Source: Streptomyces sp. CB02366 (GTDB lineage Bacteria > Actinomycetota > Actinomycetes > Streptomycetales > Streptomycetaceae). From it: a stretch of DNA of 64,000 bases. This document shows positions 51,152 to 59,541 of the stretch, piece after piece. The translations under genes and the position numbers were made by a program. Below the pieces are notes generated by a model that saw only the letters and a program-made list of their open reading frames with translations, ran no database searches and had not been told where the DNA came from. How positions within the stretch are numbered: the first letter of the stretch is position 1; each line of letters starts with the position of its first letter. The DNA is taken from contig NZ_LIVT01000001.1 of the NCBI RefSeq assembly GCF_001905905.1, positions 372,001 to 436,000 of the forward strand, given 5' to 3'.

Positions 51152-53617
51152 CTACTTCTTGCGGTCTGCGGAGGAACCTGCGGCTTGCCGGTTCTTGAAC
51201 CCGATGTCCTGGTACCGGGGGGCCGCGAACCCGAACGCCCCGACGTTCGCGAGCTTCTTGTCGACGGCGACGAGCTGCGGGCGCTGGTAGAGCGGAATCG
51301 ACCCGGCGGCGGCCCAGATCCGGGCGTCGGCCTGCTTCATCAGCTCCCGCGCGGCGTTCTCGTCCAGCTCGGCGGCGGCCCGGTCGAAGAGCTGGTCGAT
51401 GTGGTCGGTGCCGACCCGGGTGTAGTTCTGCTCCACCAGGAGCGACCCGTCGGTGGCGGGCTCCGGCTTGGCGTAGATGGGGCGTCCGTCCGTGGCCGGG
51501 TAGGCGGTGGCGGGCCACGAGTAGAGCGCCAGGTCGTACACGCCGGAGGCGATGTGGTCCTTGAAGTAGCTCTCGTCGGGAACCTTGGTGATCTCGGTGC
51601 CGATGCCGATCTTCTCCAGCATGGCCGCGATCTTGTCACCGACGCTGCGCAGCGTCTGGGAACCGGGACCGGAGGGGAGCACGAAGCGCAGGGTCAGCGC
51701 CTTGCCGTCCTTGCCGAGCCGCCCCTTGGCCGCGGCGGGCGCGGGGGCGGCGGTGCCGACGGGGGCGTACGCTCCGGCGGCTCCTCCGGGCTGCTTGTCC
51801 CGGGCGGCGACGGAACCGTCCTCGCCGAGCGCCACGGCGGCCTGGCGGCGCAGCGCGGCGCTCTGGACGGCGGCGTGCCGGGCGGGGGCGAGGACGTGGA
51901 CGGCGGACGTGCCGCTCGTGGCGGCGGGGGCGTGCGCCGGGGCGTGCGCGCCGGGCTTGCCGTCCTCGCCGACGATGTAGAGGCCCTCGTCGCGGGAGGC
52001 CGCGGTGTCCTCCTCGCCCCGGTCGGCGGCCTGGTCGGCCTGGTCGGCCTGGTCTGCTTTCTCGGTGTCCCGCCCGCCCTTCTCCGCCTCCCTGTCGCCC
52101 TTCTCGCCCTTCTCGGCTTCCTCCTCCTTCCCCTTGTCCTTGTCGGCCGTGGCGTCCTCCTCCCGGCCGGCGTCCTTCTCCGCGTCGGCCTCGGCGTCGC
52201 CCTTCTTCTTCTCCGCCTCGCTGCCGGCCTTGGTGTCCTTGGGCGGCTGGACCGCGCCGCCCCGGGTCCAGCCCGCGTCCGCCAGCAGGGCCTGGGCCTC
52301 CTCGGTGTTCTGCTCGCCGAGCGCCCCGCTGCCGTCCTTGTACCCGGGCTGGCCCGCGAGGGCGAGATGACTGCCGAGCGGCTTCGCCGGCAGTCCCAGC
52401 GGCCCCAGCACCGTCCGCGCCAGCTCCTGGCGGTCCAGGGCACGGGCCACCGCGCGCCGGACCCGGTCGTCGGCGAGCGGTCCGGACTCGCCGTTCAGCG
52501 CGAGCTGGGTGTAGGCGGGCTCCAGGGACTTGCGTACGGCGTAGGCGCGCAGGGCCTTCTGCTCGGCGGCGTACGCGAGGGCGGCCTTGCGGTTCTTCGC
52601 CCGCGCGGCCTGCTCGATCTCGGCGGCCTTCTCGTCGCTGCCGTGCGCCACGGCATAGGAGCGCAGGGCGGCGGCGGGCGAGATCCCGGCGCCCGGACCG
52701 TGGGCGGACGGCGGCCCGTCGCCGCCCCGGTCGCGGCGGGCGAGCGTGATGCGCTGGGCGGTGGACGGGTCGATGTCGGCGACGTCCACCGTGCCGTCCG
52801 CGAGGGCCTTCGTACGGTCCTCGGGGGCGACCGCCCGGAAGACGAGGGTGTCGAGCTTGGCCTTGTCGCCCCACCAGCGCGGGTTGCGGGCGAGGGTGAC
52901 GGTGCCCTCGGCCTTGCTGACGCCGCGCAGGAGGAAGGGCCCGGCGGTGTTCTTGAGGGTGGTGCGCGCGCCGTCGTTGAAGGTCTCCGGCGAGCCGGTG
53001 ATCTCCTTCGGGTACAACGGCGAGAACAGCGAGCGCCAGTCGGCGTACGGCTTGGAGAAGGTGACCCGCACCTGGAGGTCGTCCGCGCCGCGCTCGATCT
53101 TCTCGATCCGCTCGTAGCCGGAGTTGCGGGCGGTCCAGAACGCGGAGTCCTTGCCCCTCAGGGCCCGCCACTGGGCGACGAAGTCGGGGGCGCCGATCTC
53201 GCGGCCGTCGCTCCACACCGCCTGCTGGTTGAGCTTGTAGAGCACGACCTGCTTCGGCTCGCGCTCGATGATCTTCGCGGATTCCAGGTAGTCCGGGTTG
53301 AGCTTCGGCCGCCCGTTCCCGTCCATGGGGAAGAGGGTCGGCAGCAGGGCTTCGGTGACCCGGGCGGTGGCGCTGTCCGCGTCCGCCTGGAACGCGTTGA
53401 AGGTGGCGGGCAGCGCGTCGATCGCCCAGTTCACGGTGGAACCGTCGGCGACCGCCGGGCGGGCGGCGGCCCCGATGTCCTGGGGCACGCCCCGGGGCGC
53501 CTCCTCGTCGCCGGAACCGCAGCCCGCCAGCACCGGGATCGTGAGCACCCCCGCCGTGAGGAGCGCGAGCGTGCGGCGCTTGCGAACCGTCCCGCGCGGG
53601 ACGCCGACGTGGGACAT
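51152..53617 (-). CDS. Family 5 solute-binding-like lipoprotein (LpqW-like) with charged insertion
   Basis: An 821-residue lipoprotein (lipobox LAGC, Cys33) with a family 5 binding-protein fold: TVNWAIDALPATFNAFQADA, VAQWRALRGKDSAFW, VRRAVARALDRQELARTVLG and the C-terminal SYFKDHIASGVYDLALYSW. Between about residues 450 and 625 a Lys/Glu/Asp/Ala-rich, low-complexity region interrupts the fold, so it is longer than usual members of about 600. There are no adjacent permease or ATPase genes. Position next to typA matches M. tuberculosis LpqW, which acts in envelope glycolipid assembly rather than import. The ATG at 53617 has GGAGG 8 bases upstream. Confidence 0.82.
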   Translation of the reverse strand: MSHVGVPRGTVRKRRTLALLTAGVLTIPVLAGCGSGDEEAPRGVPQDIGAAARPAVADGSTVNWAIDALPATFNAFQADADSATARVTEALLPTLFPMDGNGRPKLNPDYLESAKIIEREPKQVVLYKLNQQAVWSDGREIGAPDFVAQWRALRGKDSAFWTARNSGYERIEKIERGADDLQVRVTFSKPYADWRSLFSPLYPKEITGSPETFNDGARTTLKNTAGPFLLRGVSKAEGTVTLARNPRWWGDKAKLDTLVFRAVAPEDRTKALADGTVDVADIDPSTAQRITLARRDRGGDGPPSAHGPGAGISPAAALRSYAVAHGSDEKAAEIEQAARAKNRKAALAYAAEQKALRAYAVRKSLEPAYTQLALNGESGPLADDRVRRAVARALDRQELARTVLGPLGLPAKPLGSHLALAGQPGYKDGSGALGEQNTEEAQALLADAGWTRGGAVQPPKDTKAGSEAEKKKGDAEADAEKDAGREEDATADKDKGKEEEAEKGEKGDREAEKGGRDTEKADQADQADQAADRGEEDTAASRDEGLYIVGEDGKPGAHAPAHAPAATSGTSAVHVLAPARHAAVQSAALRRQAAVALGEDGSVAARDKQPGGAAGAYAPVGTAAPAPAAAKGRLGKDGKALTLRFVLPSGPGSQTLRSVGDKIAAMLEKIGIGTEITKVPDESYFKDHIASGVYDLALYSWPATAYPATDGRPIYAKPEPATDGSLLVEQNYTRVGTDHIDQLFDRAAAELDENAARELMKQADARIWAAAGSIPLYQRPQLVAVDKKLANVGAFGFAAPRYQDIGFKNRQAAGSSADRKK

Positions 53618-53729
53618 GGCTGATACCTCCGGGGCCGGCCCGGACCACCCCGTACCGGAATGGACCGGATGATATGTAACTGGTGGCATTTGCAGTTGAT
53701 CACACTGGTTCCTTCCGCCCACTGAAAGC

Positions 53730-53749
53730 GCCCCCTCGCGCGAGGGGGC
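53730..53749. terminator. 20-bp palindrome downstream of the MpaB-family gene
   Basis: GCCCCCTCGCGCGAGGGGGC is a perfect palindrome that can fold as an 8-bp stem with a GCGC loop. It lies 106 bases past the stop of the gene at 53856 and upstream of the LpqW-like gene. Confidence 0.6.
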
Positions 53750-53855
53750 TCCGACACGGCGGGCGGGGGCCGCAACCTCACCCGGCCGGGGGAACGTTCC
53801 GCCCCGGCCCGGTGGGGTCGCGACCCCCGCCCCGTACAGAACCGCCGGTCGGCGG

Positions 53856-55019
53856 TCAGAGGGGGACGGTGGCGGCGGGCGGGCGCCAGCGGTGGAGGCG
53901 GGGGGAGGCGGAGGGCACGTCGTACTCCTTTTTGAGCTGTTCGGGGATGGCGTAGTGCATGACGCGTCCCCGGGTGAGCGAGGACAGTTCGAGCAGGGTG
54001 GTGAGGTGACCGAGCCGGTCCAGCGCTCGGGCGCCCAGGGGGGAGCGGTCCTCGATCGTCTCCAGGACGCCGAGGAGATGGGGCACGGCCTTGACGACGG
54101 TGTCCCAGGAGGTGCGGGGCACCCGCAGCCAGTCGGCACAGGTGTCGCCGGTGAGGTGGCGGATGAGCGCGGAGACGATCGGGTCGAAGAAGGTCCCGGG
54201 CACGACCTCCTCGTAGAGGTCGATGAGCTGCCGGGTGAGCGACGCGCCCTCCTCGGAGGGCCCCATGTGCCGGATCATGTACAGGTCGAGGAAGGCGCGG
54301 GCGTCCTCCAGGGACCGGGGCGCGGCTTCCTGGCTGACGCCCAGCATCGCGCCGACCACGCGCCAGGCGTAGTAGTAGGACTCCGCGCCCTCCTGGGACA
54401 TGTGGATGCCGAGCCGGTGCAGGCTGTCGAGGACGAGGAGCGAGAAGAACATCTGCCCGCCGATCATGTCCTCCTGGCAGATCGGCGTCCCCAGCGCGCC
54501 GGTGTCCCAGCGGTTCTCGCGCTGGAGGTGGTGGCGGATGGAGGCGTGCAGGAGCCGGACCTTCTGGGCGGCGGGGAGGAAGCGGCCACCGGCCTCGAAG
54601 GCGTCGGGCCGCATCAGGTAGACGGTGAACTGGCCGGTCTCCGCCATGCGTTTGGAGGGGTAATCCAGTCCGTGGGTGGCCGAGAGCAGCTTCGCCACGT
54701 GCGGGACCACGTAGCAGGCCGGCATGGAGGCGAACGAGAGGGCTGTGGAGATGTGGACGTTGTTGTCGATGAAGAACAGCCGGGCCTTCTCCATCACCTC
54801 CCAGTCGACCCAGTCCGGCGGTGCGCTCGTCGCCCGCAGGTACTCCCGGGCGACGTCGGGCAGTCCGTCCGGGAGGGGGGCGCCCGCGGTGGAGACATAG
54901 CGCATCAGGGTGTTGAACTTGCCCACCTCCCCCCTCTCGAAGAGCGCCGCGACGGTCGCGTCGGCCAGTTCGTCGCCGCCCTCCCGCAGGGCGTCCATCG
55001 AAGCCTCGGTGTAGTTCAT
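53856..55019 (-). CDS. MpaB/Lcp-type (DUF2236) oxygenase family protein
   Basis: A 387-residue all-helical protein of the MpaB-like family, which includes the fungal oxidative-cleavage enzyme MpaB and the rubber oxygenase Lcp. Recognisable parts are the RYVSTAGAPLPDGLPDVARE start, VMEKARLFFIDNNVHISTAL, ASIRHHLQRENRWDTGALGT (the His pair is a candidate haem-side residue), QEDMIGGQMFFSLLVLDSL and RVVGAMLGVSQEAAPRSLED. Related enzymes cleave isoprenoid double bonds, and the gene lies 79 bases downstream of a polyprenyl synthetase gene, so an isoprenoid substrate is plausible. The ATG at 55019 has AAGGA upstream. Confidence 0.82.
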   Translation of the reverse strand: MNYTEASMDALREGGDELADATVAALFERGEVGKFNTLMRYVSTAGAPLPDGLPDVAREYLRATSAPPDWVDWEVMEKARLFFIDNNVHISTALSFASMPACYVVPHVAKLLSATHGLDYPSKRMAETGQFTVYLMRPDAFEAGGRFLPAAQKVRLLHASIRHHLQRENRWDTGALGTPICQEDMIGGQMFFSLLVLDSLHRLGIHMSQEGAESYYYAWRVVGAMLGVSQEAAPRSLEDARAFLDLYMIRHMGPSEEGASLTRQLIDLYEEVVPGTFFDPIVSALIRHLTGDTCADWLRVPRTSWDTVVKAVPHLLGVLETIEDRSPLGARALDRLGHLTTLLELSSLTRGRVMHYAIPEQLKKEYDVPSASPRLHRWRPPAATVPL

Positions 55020-55098
55020 GGCGTGGTTCCTTGTCCTCGGGGTCCTCGGGGCGTGAGCGGCGGACGGGTCGGGGTCCTGGGGCGGGGAGCGGGCGGGG

Positions 55099-56154
55099 TC
55101 AGGACAGCCGGACGGCCGCCGAGTCGGCCAGCGCGCTCAGGGCGTCGGACGCGCCGGCCGGCACGTCCAGCTCGTGGAGGGCGCCGAGGGCCTCCTCGAC
55201 CCGCGCCGTGATCATGTCTTCGACGAGAGCGGGGGTCTTGAGCCGCCACATCACCTCACGCACCGCACGCAGCCCGTCCTCGTCGAGACCGCGTCGGCCC
55301 AGGTGGTCCCGGAGCAGGCTCCGGTCGTCGTCACCGGCCAGGCGCCAGGTCTCCGCCAGCAGCGCCGTGGGCCGCTGGCCGCACACGTCGTCCGCGTTGG
55401 CCTTGCCGGTGCGCCCGGGGTCTCCGAACAGCCCGAGCAGATCGTCCCTGAGCTGGAACGCCTCGCCCAGGGGCAGGCCGAAGGCGGAGTAGCCCTCGCG
55501 CAGCCGCCTGCCGGCCCCGGCCAGCGCACCGCCGATCAACAGAGGTTGTTCCACGGTGTACTTGGCGGTCTTGTACCGGATCACCTGCAAGGATGCTTCG
55601 GTGTCCGGCTCGGCCCCGGTGCGCAGGATCTCCAGGCACTCGCCCGCGATCAGCTCCCGCCCCAGGACCGACCACAGGGGGCGGGCCCGGCCCAGGTAGG
55701 CGGCGGGCAGGCCGCTGGTGGCGAACAACTGCCCGGCCAGCCCCATCAGCAGGTCCCCGACCAGCATCGCCAACGACCTGGCGGCGGCAGCGGAACGGGG
55801 GCGCCGGCGCACGGCCCCGCGCAGAGCGATGTGCGCGGTGGGGCGGCCGTGCCGCAGAGCGCTGTCGTCGATGAGGTCGTCGTGCACGACCGCGGCGGCA
55901 TGGACCAGCTCCAGGGAGGCGGCCGCCCGCAGCAGCGCGGCGCTGTCCGGCTGCCCCGCCGCCCGCCAGCCCCAGTAGCAGAACGCGGCCCGCAGCCGTT
56001 TGCCGTCCGCGACGGCCGCCTCCACCTGGGCGGCGACCGGGGCGAGGGAGGGGTCGATCTCCGCGAACAGGTCGGCTTCCCGGGCGACGAACGGGTGCAG
56101 CACCTCGTCGACCCGGCTCTTGAAGGTGGCCGCGTCCCACCGGTCAGGCGTCAT
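55099..56154 (-). CDS. Polyprenyl (trans-isoprenyl) diphosphate synthetase
   Basis: A 351-residue class I prenyltransferase that extends isoprenyl diphosphates. The first aspartate-rich motif is VVHDDLIDDSALRHGRPTAH (DDxxD, about residues 91-98) and the second is QLRDDLLGLFGDPGRTGKAN (DDxxG, about 238-243). The conserved KTAKYTVEQPLLIGGAL is between them. Product length cannot be read reliably; bulky residues before the first motif are small (LVHAAAV), which would allow a longer chain. The ATG at 56154 overlaps the end of the 92-residue gene by 11 bases. No terpene cyclase gene is visible in the window. Confidence 0.88.
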   Translation of the reverse strand: MTPDRWDAATFKSRVDEVLHPFVAREADLFAEIDPSLAPVAAQVEAAVADGKRLRAAFCYWGWRAAGQPDSAALLRAAASLELVHAAAVVHDDLIDDSALRHGRPTAHIALRGAVRRRPRSAAAARSLAMLVGDLLMGLAGQLFATSGLPAAYLGRARPLWSVLGRELIAGECLEILRTGAEPDTEASLQVIRYKTAKYTVEQPLLIGGALAGAGRRLREGYSAFGLPLGEAFQLRDDLLGLFGDPGRTGKANADDVCGQRPTALLAETWRLAGDDDRSLLRDHLGRRGLDEDGLRAVREVMWRLKTPALVEDMITARVEEALGALHELDVPAGASDALSALADSAAVRLS

Positions 56155-56422
56155 CGGCGGCCCGTCGCGCGACGGCCTGCCGGGCGAGGAGCTCCAGATG
56201 GGCGGGGGGCGGGGCCGCGTACCGGTCCAGCACCAGGCGCCCGCGCGCCATCAGCTCGTGCTCGGCCTCCGCCGCCAGCTCGGCGGCGTCGGAGCGGCGC
56301 AGCAGCCCCCGCACCGCGCCCAGGGCCGACCCGATCGCGCTCACCGCCAGATCGGCCGCACCCGCCACGAGCAGGACTGCCCGTTCTTCGGGTGTTCCGC
56401 CACGTCCCGCTTCTCGCGTCAT
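56144..56422 (-). CDS. 92-aa helical protein upstream of polyprenyl synthetase
   Basis: Starts at ATG 56422 with GGGGAG upstream. The protein (MTREAGRGGTPEERAVLL, AADLAVSAIGSALGAVRGLL, LRRSDAAELAAEAEHELM, RLVLDRYAAPPPAHLELLAR) is Ala/Leu-rich and amphipathic with one moderately hydrophobic stretch, no Cys beyond none, and no recognised domain. It overlaps the polyprenyl synthetase start by 11 bases and is likely cotranslated with it, so it may be a partner subunit or membrane tether. That is inference only. Confidence 0.7.
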   Translation of the reverse strand: MTREAGRGGTPEERAVLLVAGAADLAVSAIGSALGAVRGLLRRSDAAELAAEAEHELMARGRLVLDRYAAPPPAHLELLARQAVARRAADDA

Positions 56423-56565
56423 ACCGCTCCCCACCCCAGCACGTCGGCGCCGTAGGTCACGCGCCCTGCTCACAGCATCCCGACACACCGGGCATCCGAG
56501 GGAGGAAAACCACCTTCGAGTGAGGGGCCCGCTCACCTGTACGAAGGCTGCGGAGGAGGTCCGGA

Positions 56566-56609
56566 GCGGGGGGCCGCTCCACCCGCCGTTCGGCGCGGCG
56601 GCCCCCCGC
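56566..56609. terminator. 12-bp stem with 20-base loop
   Basis: GCGGGGGGCCGC at 56566-56577 pairs exactly with 56598-56609. It lies just past the stop of the trypsin-like gene (56624), on the upstream side of the isoprenoid operon promoter. Confidence 0.55.
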
Positions 56610-56623
56610 GGCGGCGTCCCGGA

Positions 56624-57445
56624 TCAGCTGTGGCGGCCTATTGTCCGGTGGATCCAGCCCGCGTGGGCGGGGGCGCTGGAGTAGAGCCCCGGTCCTTCGC
56701 TGCAGCGCACGCCCGGCGCTCCGGGGCCCGAGGTGACGCCGATGAGTTCCCAGCGCCCCGCCCGGTTCCGCTGGAGCTGCGGGCCGCCCGAGTCGCCGTT
56801 GCACGCCATGGCGCGGGGCACCTGGCTGGTGGTGCACAGGCGGGTGCTGTCCGCGTATCCCGGCGCGCAGTCGGAGACCGCGCCCCGGCGGGTGTCGAGC
56901 TGCTGGAGCCGGTCGGGGAAGGACCAGGGGGCGTCGGGGGCGTCGTCGGTCCTGCCGAAGCCCAGGATCCGCGTCGGGGTGCCGGGGCGGCCGGGGCGGT
57001 CGGCGATGCGGACGGGCTTCTCCGCGACCGGCCGGTCCAGGCGGATCAGGGCGACGTCGTTGCGGTTGGGTCCGGTGTCCTCACCGTTCTCGTAGCCGGG
57101 GTGGGACACCGTCTTCGCGATGGACCGGACCGTGCCCCCGGAGTCCTTCCACGCGCTGCCGACCCGGACGGTGCCGTCCAGGGTGACCAGCGCCGGGTCC
57201 ACGCAGTGCGCGGCGGTGAGCACCCATCGTCGGTCGATCAGCGCTCCCCCGCAGACGCCCTTGAACGTGGCGTCGTCCGCACCCGTCACGGGGATCGACA
57301 CCATGGACGGGTAACGCTGCGTGGAGTCCTCGCCGTTGACGATGGCCTCCGCGGGCCCGGTCATCATGGCGGCGCAGGCCGCCGCGGCCAGGACGCCTGC
57401 GGCGGTGCGCGCCAACGTGCGGCGTGAGGAATACGAGCTGAGCAC
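56624..57445 (-). CDS. Secreted trypsin-like serine protease (S1 family)
   Basis: A 273-residue chymotrypsin-fold protease. A signal peptide (about residues 1-34, ending GPAEA) precedes the mature start IVNGEDSTQ, so activation is by cleavage before Ile-Val-Asn-Gly. The triad is His in WVLTAAHC, Asp in RNDVALIRL and Ser in CNGDSGGPQ; the residue before the Ser and the Asp six residues earlier (DSTRLCTTSQ region) suggest a trypsin-type pocket. Disulfide Cys pairs are present. The GTG at 57445 has GGAG upstream. Divergent from the amidase gene. Confidence 0.9.
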   Translation of the reverse strand: MLSSYSSRRTLARTAAGVLAAAACAAMMTGPAEAIVNGEDSTQRYPSMVSIPVTGADDATFKGVCGGALIDRRWVLTAAHCVDPALVTLDGTVRVGSAWKDSGGTVRSIAKTVSHPGYENGEDTGPNRNDVALIRLDRPVAEKPVRIADRPGRPGTPTRILGFGRTDDAPDAPWSFPDRLQQLDTRRGAVSDCAPGYADSTRLCTTSQVPRAMACNGDSGGPQLQRNRAGRWELIGVTSGPGAPGVRCSEGPGLYSSAPAHAGWIHRTIGRHS

Positions 57446-57840
57446 TGGTTCTCCGATCGATGAGCATGTGCGACCTACTCAGCCTCCGCGATCGGGAGGG
57501 CCCGGACCATCCGGCCCGCATGCCTCTCCGAGGTCCGGCCAGCGGGACCGAACACACGGGGGAGAACCCCACCATGAGCGTGCGGCGCCGCCGCGGCCGG
57601 ACCTGGGCGGACGCGGCCGGACCTGCGCCACCGGGGCAGGACCTGCGCCACCCGGGCCGGACCTGGCTCCTACCCGCGCCTCCCTCGGAAGTCCCGGAAC
57701 GAGCCGGATGAACCAGGAGCCTGCTCACTGCCGGAGGCCACCTCGCCGAACCTACTGTTCCTGCTCCACGAAGTCGTACGACGCGTCGCCGACCAGCACC
57801 GACAGCATGGAAGCCGCGCGTCCGCGAGCAAGGAGCCCCT
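57446..57840. other. Divergent intergenic region (395 bp)
   Basis: Lies between the starts of the trypsin-like (minus) and amidase (plus) genes, so both promoters are here. It contains four 20-bp direct repeats at 57595-57674. I found no convincing -10 and -35 pair. An 83-codon ORF at 57460-57711 overlaps the repeats and has no ribosome site. Confidence 0.55.
57595..57674. repeat. Four 20-bp direct repeats
   Basis: Units begin at 57595, 57615, 57635 and 57655, each starting GGC(C/A)GGACCTG. The first 11 bases are almost invariant and the remaining 9 vary. The period of 20 bp, about two helical turns, places the conserved part on one face of the DNA. Confidence 0.85.
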
Positions 57841-59478
57841 GTGAAACCGACCATCCGGACCACGCTGCGCTGCGCCGTGGCGGTCGCCGCCGCGACCGGT
57901 CTGACCGCCTCCCCGGCAGCGCAGGCCACGCAGAACATCCGAGCAGAACACCGGCCCGCCATGGTGCGGGCGGCCCACCTGGAGCAGATGACCATCCCTG
58001 ACATCCAACGGGCCATGGACCGCGAACAGTTCACATCGCAGCAGCTCACCGGCCTGTACCTCAGGCGGATCCACGCACTGAACCCCCGGCTCAAGGCCGT
58101 GGTCACGGTCAACCCCGACGCGAGGCCCATCGCCCGCGACAGCGACCGCAGACGCCGCGCACACGGGGCGCGGGGGCCGCTGGAAGGCATCCCGGTGCTG
58201 CTGAAGGAGAACATGGACACCGCCGACCGCCAGCCCACCACGGCCGGTTCGGCCGCGCTCCTCGGCGCGCGGCCGAGCCGGGACGCGGAAGTGGTGAGGC
58301 GGCTGCGCGCGGCCGGAGCCGTGATCCTCGGCAAGGCGAACATGACGGAGTGGGCCAACTTCCGCGACCCGTACGCCGTCGCGGGCTGGAGCGCGCTCGG
58401 GGGGCTGACCCGGAACCCGTACGTCCTGGACCGCAGCGCCGCCGGGTCCTCCAGCGGTTCGGCCGCCGCCGCTGCCGCGAACCTGGCCACCGTGACGCTC
58501 GGCACCGACACCGCAGGTTCCATCGTCGACCCGGCGGCCCTGACGTCCACCGTCGGTGTGCGCCCCACCCTGGGAGTGGCCAGCAGGACCGGCATCGTGC
58601 CGATCTCCTCCCGTCACGACACCCCCGGGCCCCTGGCCCGCAACGTCACCGACGCCGCACTCACCCTGTCCGTGATAAGCGGCGCCGACCCCGCCGACCC
58701 CGCCACCGGCACCGGCACCGGGGGATCCCTGCCGGCGGACATCGGGTCCGTTCTGGACGCGGAGGCGCTCCGGGGCAAGCGCATCGGCGTCTGGCGCGCG
58801 GGGCACACCGGCGTGGACCGTGACGTCGACCGCGTCTTCGAGGCGACCGTACGCGAGCTGCGGGCGCTGGGCGCGACCGTCGTGGAGGGCGCCGACGTGG
58901 CCGAACCGGAGGAACTGCCGGGCCACCTCCTGCCGGCCCTGCTCTCCGAGTTCAAGCACGGCATCAACGCCTACCTCGCCGCGACGCCCGGCTCCCACCC
59001 GAAGAGCCTGGCCGGTCTCATCGCGTACAACGAGAAGCACCGCGCCGTGGAGCGGATGGACTGGTTCGGGCAGATGTACTTCACCGAGGCGCAGAAGAAC
59101 GGCGTCGGCCTGGAGGACCCGGACTACCGGGCGCACCGGGCCGCCGCCACCGCGCTCGCCCGCCGCTCGATCGACGACGTGCTGGAGGCGAAGAAGCTGG
59201 ACGCGATCGTCACCCCCACCGCCCTGCCCGCGCCGCCCGCCGATCACCAGGCCGGGGACGGGGACGCCGGCCCGTTCGCCGACACGACCATCGGTTCCGC
59301 CGCCGCCGGCTACCCCCAGATCAGCGTCCCCGCCGGGTACACCGCCAAGGGGCTTCCGCTCGGTGTGACCTTCCTCGGTACGAAGGCGAGCGACGCGGCG
59401 CTCCTCGGCTACGCGTACGCCTTCGAGCAGGCGACGCAGGTCCGCAGGGCGCCCCGCTACCTCCCCGGCGTCGGCTGA
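57841..59478 (+). CDS. Secreted amidase (amidase signature family)
   Basis: A 545-residue amidase with an N-terminal signal peptide (TIRTTLRCAVAVAAATGLTA, cleavage near SPAAQAT). The catalytic set is Lys in GIPVLLKENMDT, the cis-Ser in AGSSSGSAAAAAA and the nucleophile Ser in LGTDTAGSIVDP, the Ser-cisSer-Lys triad. It hydrolyses an amide bond of an unknown extracellular substrate. GTG at 57841 has AAGGAG 4 bases upstream. Divergent from the trypsin-like gene and convergent with the response regulator. Confidence 0.92.
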   Translation: MKPTIRTTLRCAVAVAAATGLTASPAAQATQNIRAEHRPAMVRAAHLEQMTIPDIQRAMDREQFTSQQLTGLYLRRIHALNPRLKAVVTVNPDARPIARDSDRRRRAHGARGPLEGIPVLLKENMDTADRQPTTAGSAALLGARPSRDAEVVRRLRAAGAVILGKANMTEWANFRDPYAVAGWSALGGLTRNPYVLDRSAAGSSSGSAAAAAANLATVTLGTDTAGSIVDPAALTSTVGVRPTLGVASRTGIVPISSRHDTPGPLARNVTDAALTLSVISGADPADPATGTGTGGSLPADIGSVLDAEALRGKRIGVWRAGHTGVDRDVDRVFEATVRELRALGATVVEGADVAEPEELPGHLLPALLSEFKHGINAYLAATPGSHPKSLAGLIAYNEKHRAVERMDWFGQMYFTEAQKNGVGLEDPDYRAHRAAATALARRSIDDVLEAKKLDAIVTPTALPAPPADHQAGDGDAGPFADTTIGSAAAGYPQISVPAGYTAKGLPLGVTFLGTKASDAALLGYAYAFEQATQVRRAPRYLPGVG

Positions 59479-59541
59479 GCGCACCGCCTCCCGCGAGGGA
59501 GCGGAACGGCCCCCGCCGACCGTCCTCGTCAGCCACGCGTC

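Noticed and set aside
53856..56422. Carotenoid or hopanoid biosynthesis cluster
   Set aside because: No phytoene synthase, desaturase or squalene-hopene cyclase gene is present; only the polyprenyl synthetase and MpaB-type gene are visible.
57595..57674. CRISPR-like array
   Set aside because: Repeats are only 20 bp with 9-bp variable parts, four units, and no cas genes.
57460..57711. 83-codon ORF covering the 20-bp repeats
   Set aside because: No ribosome site, repetitive composition, and it lies in a promoter region.
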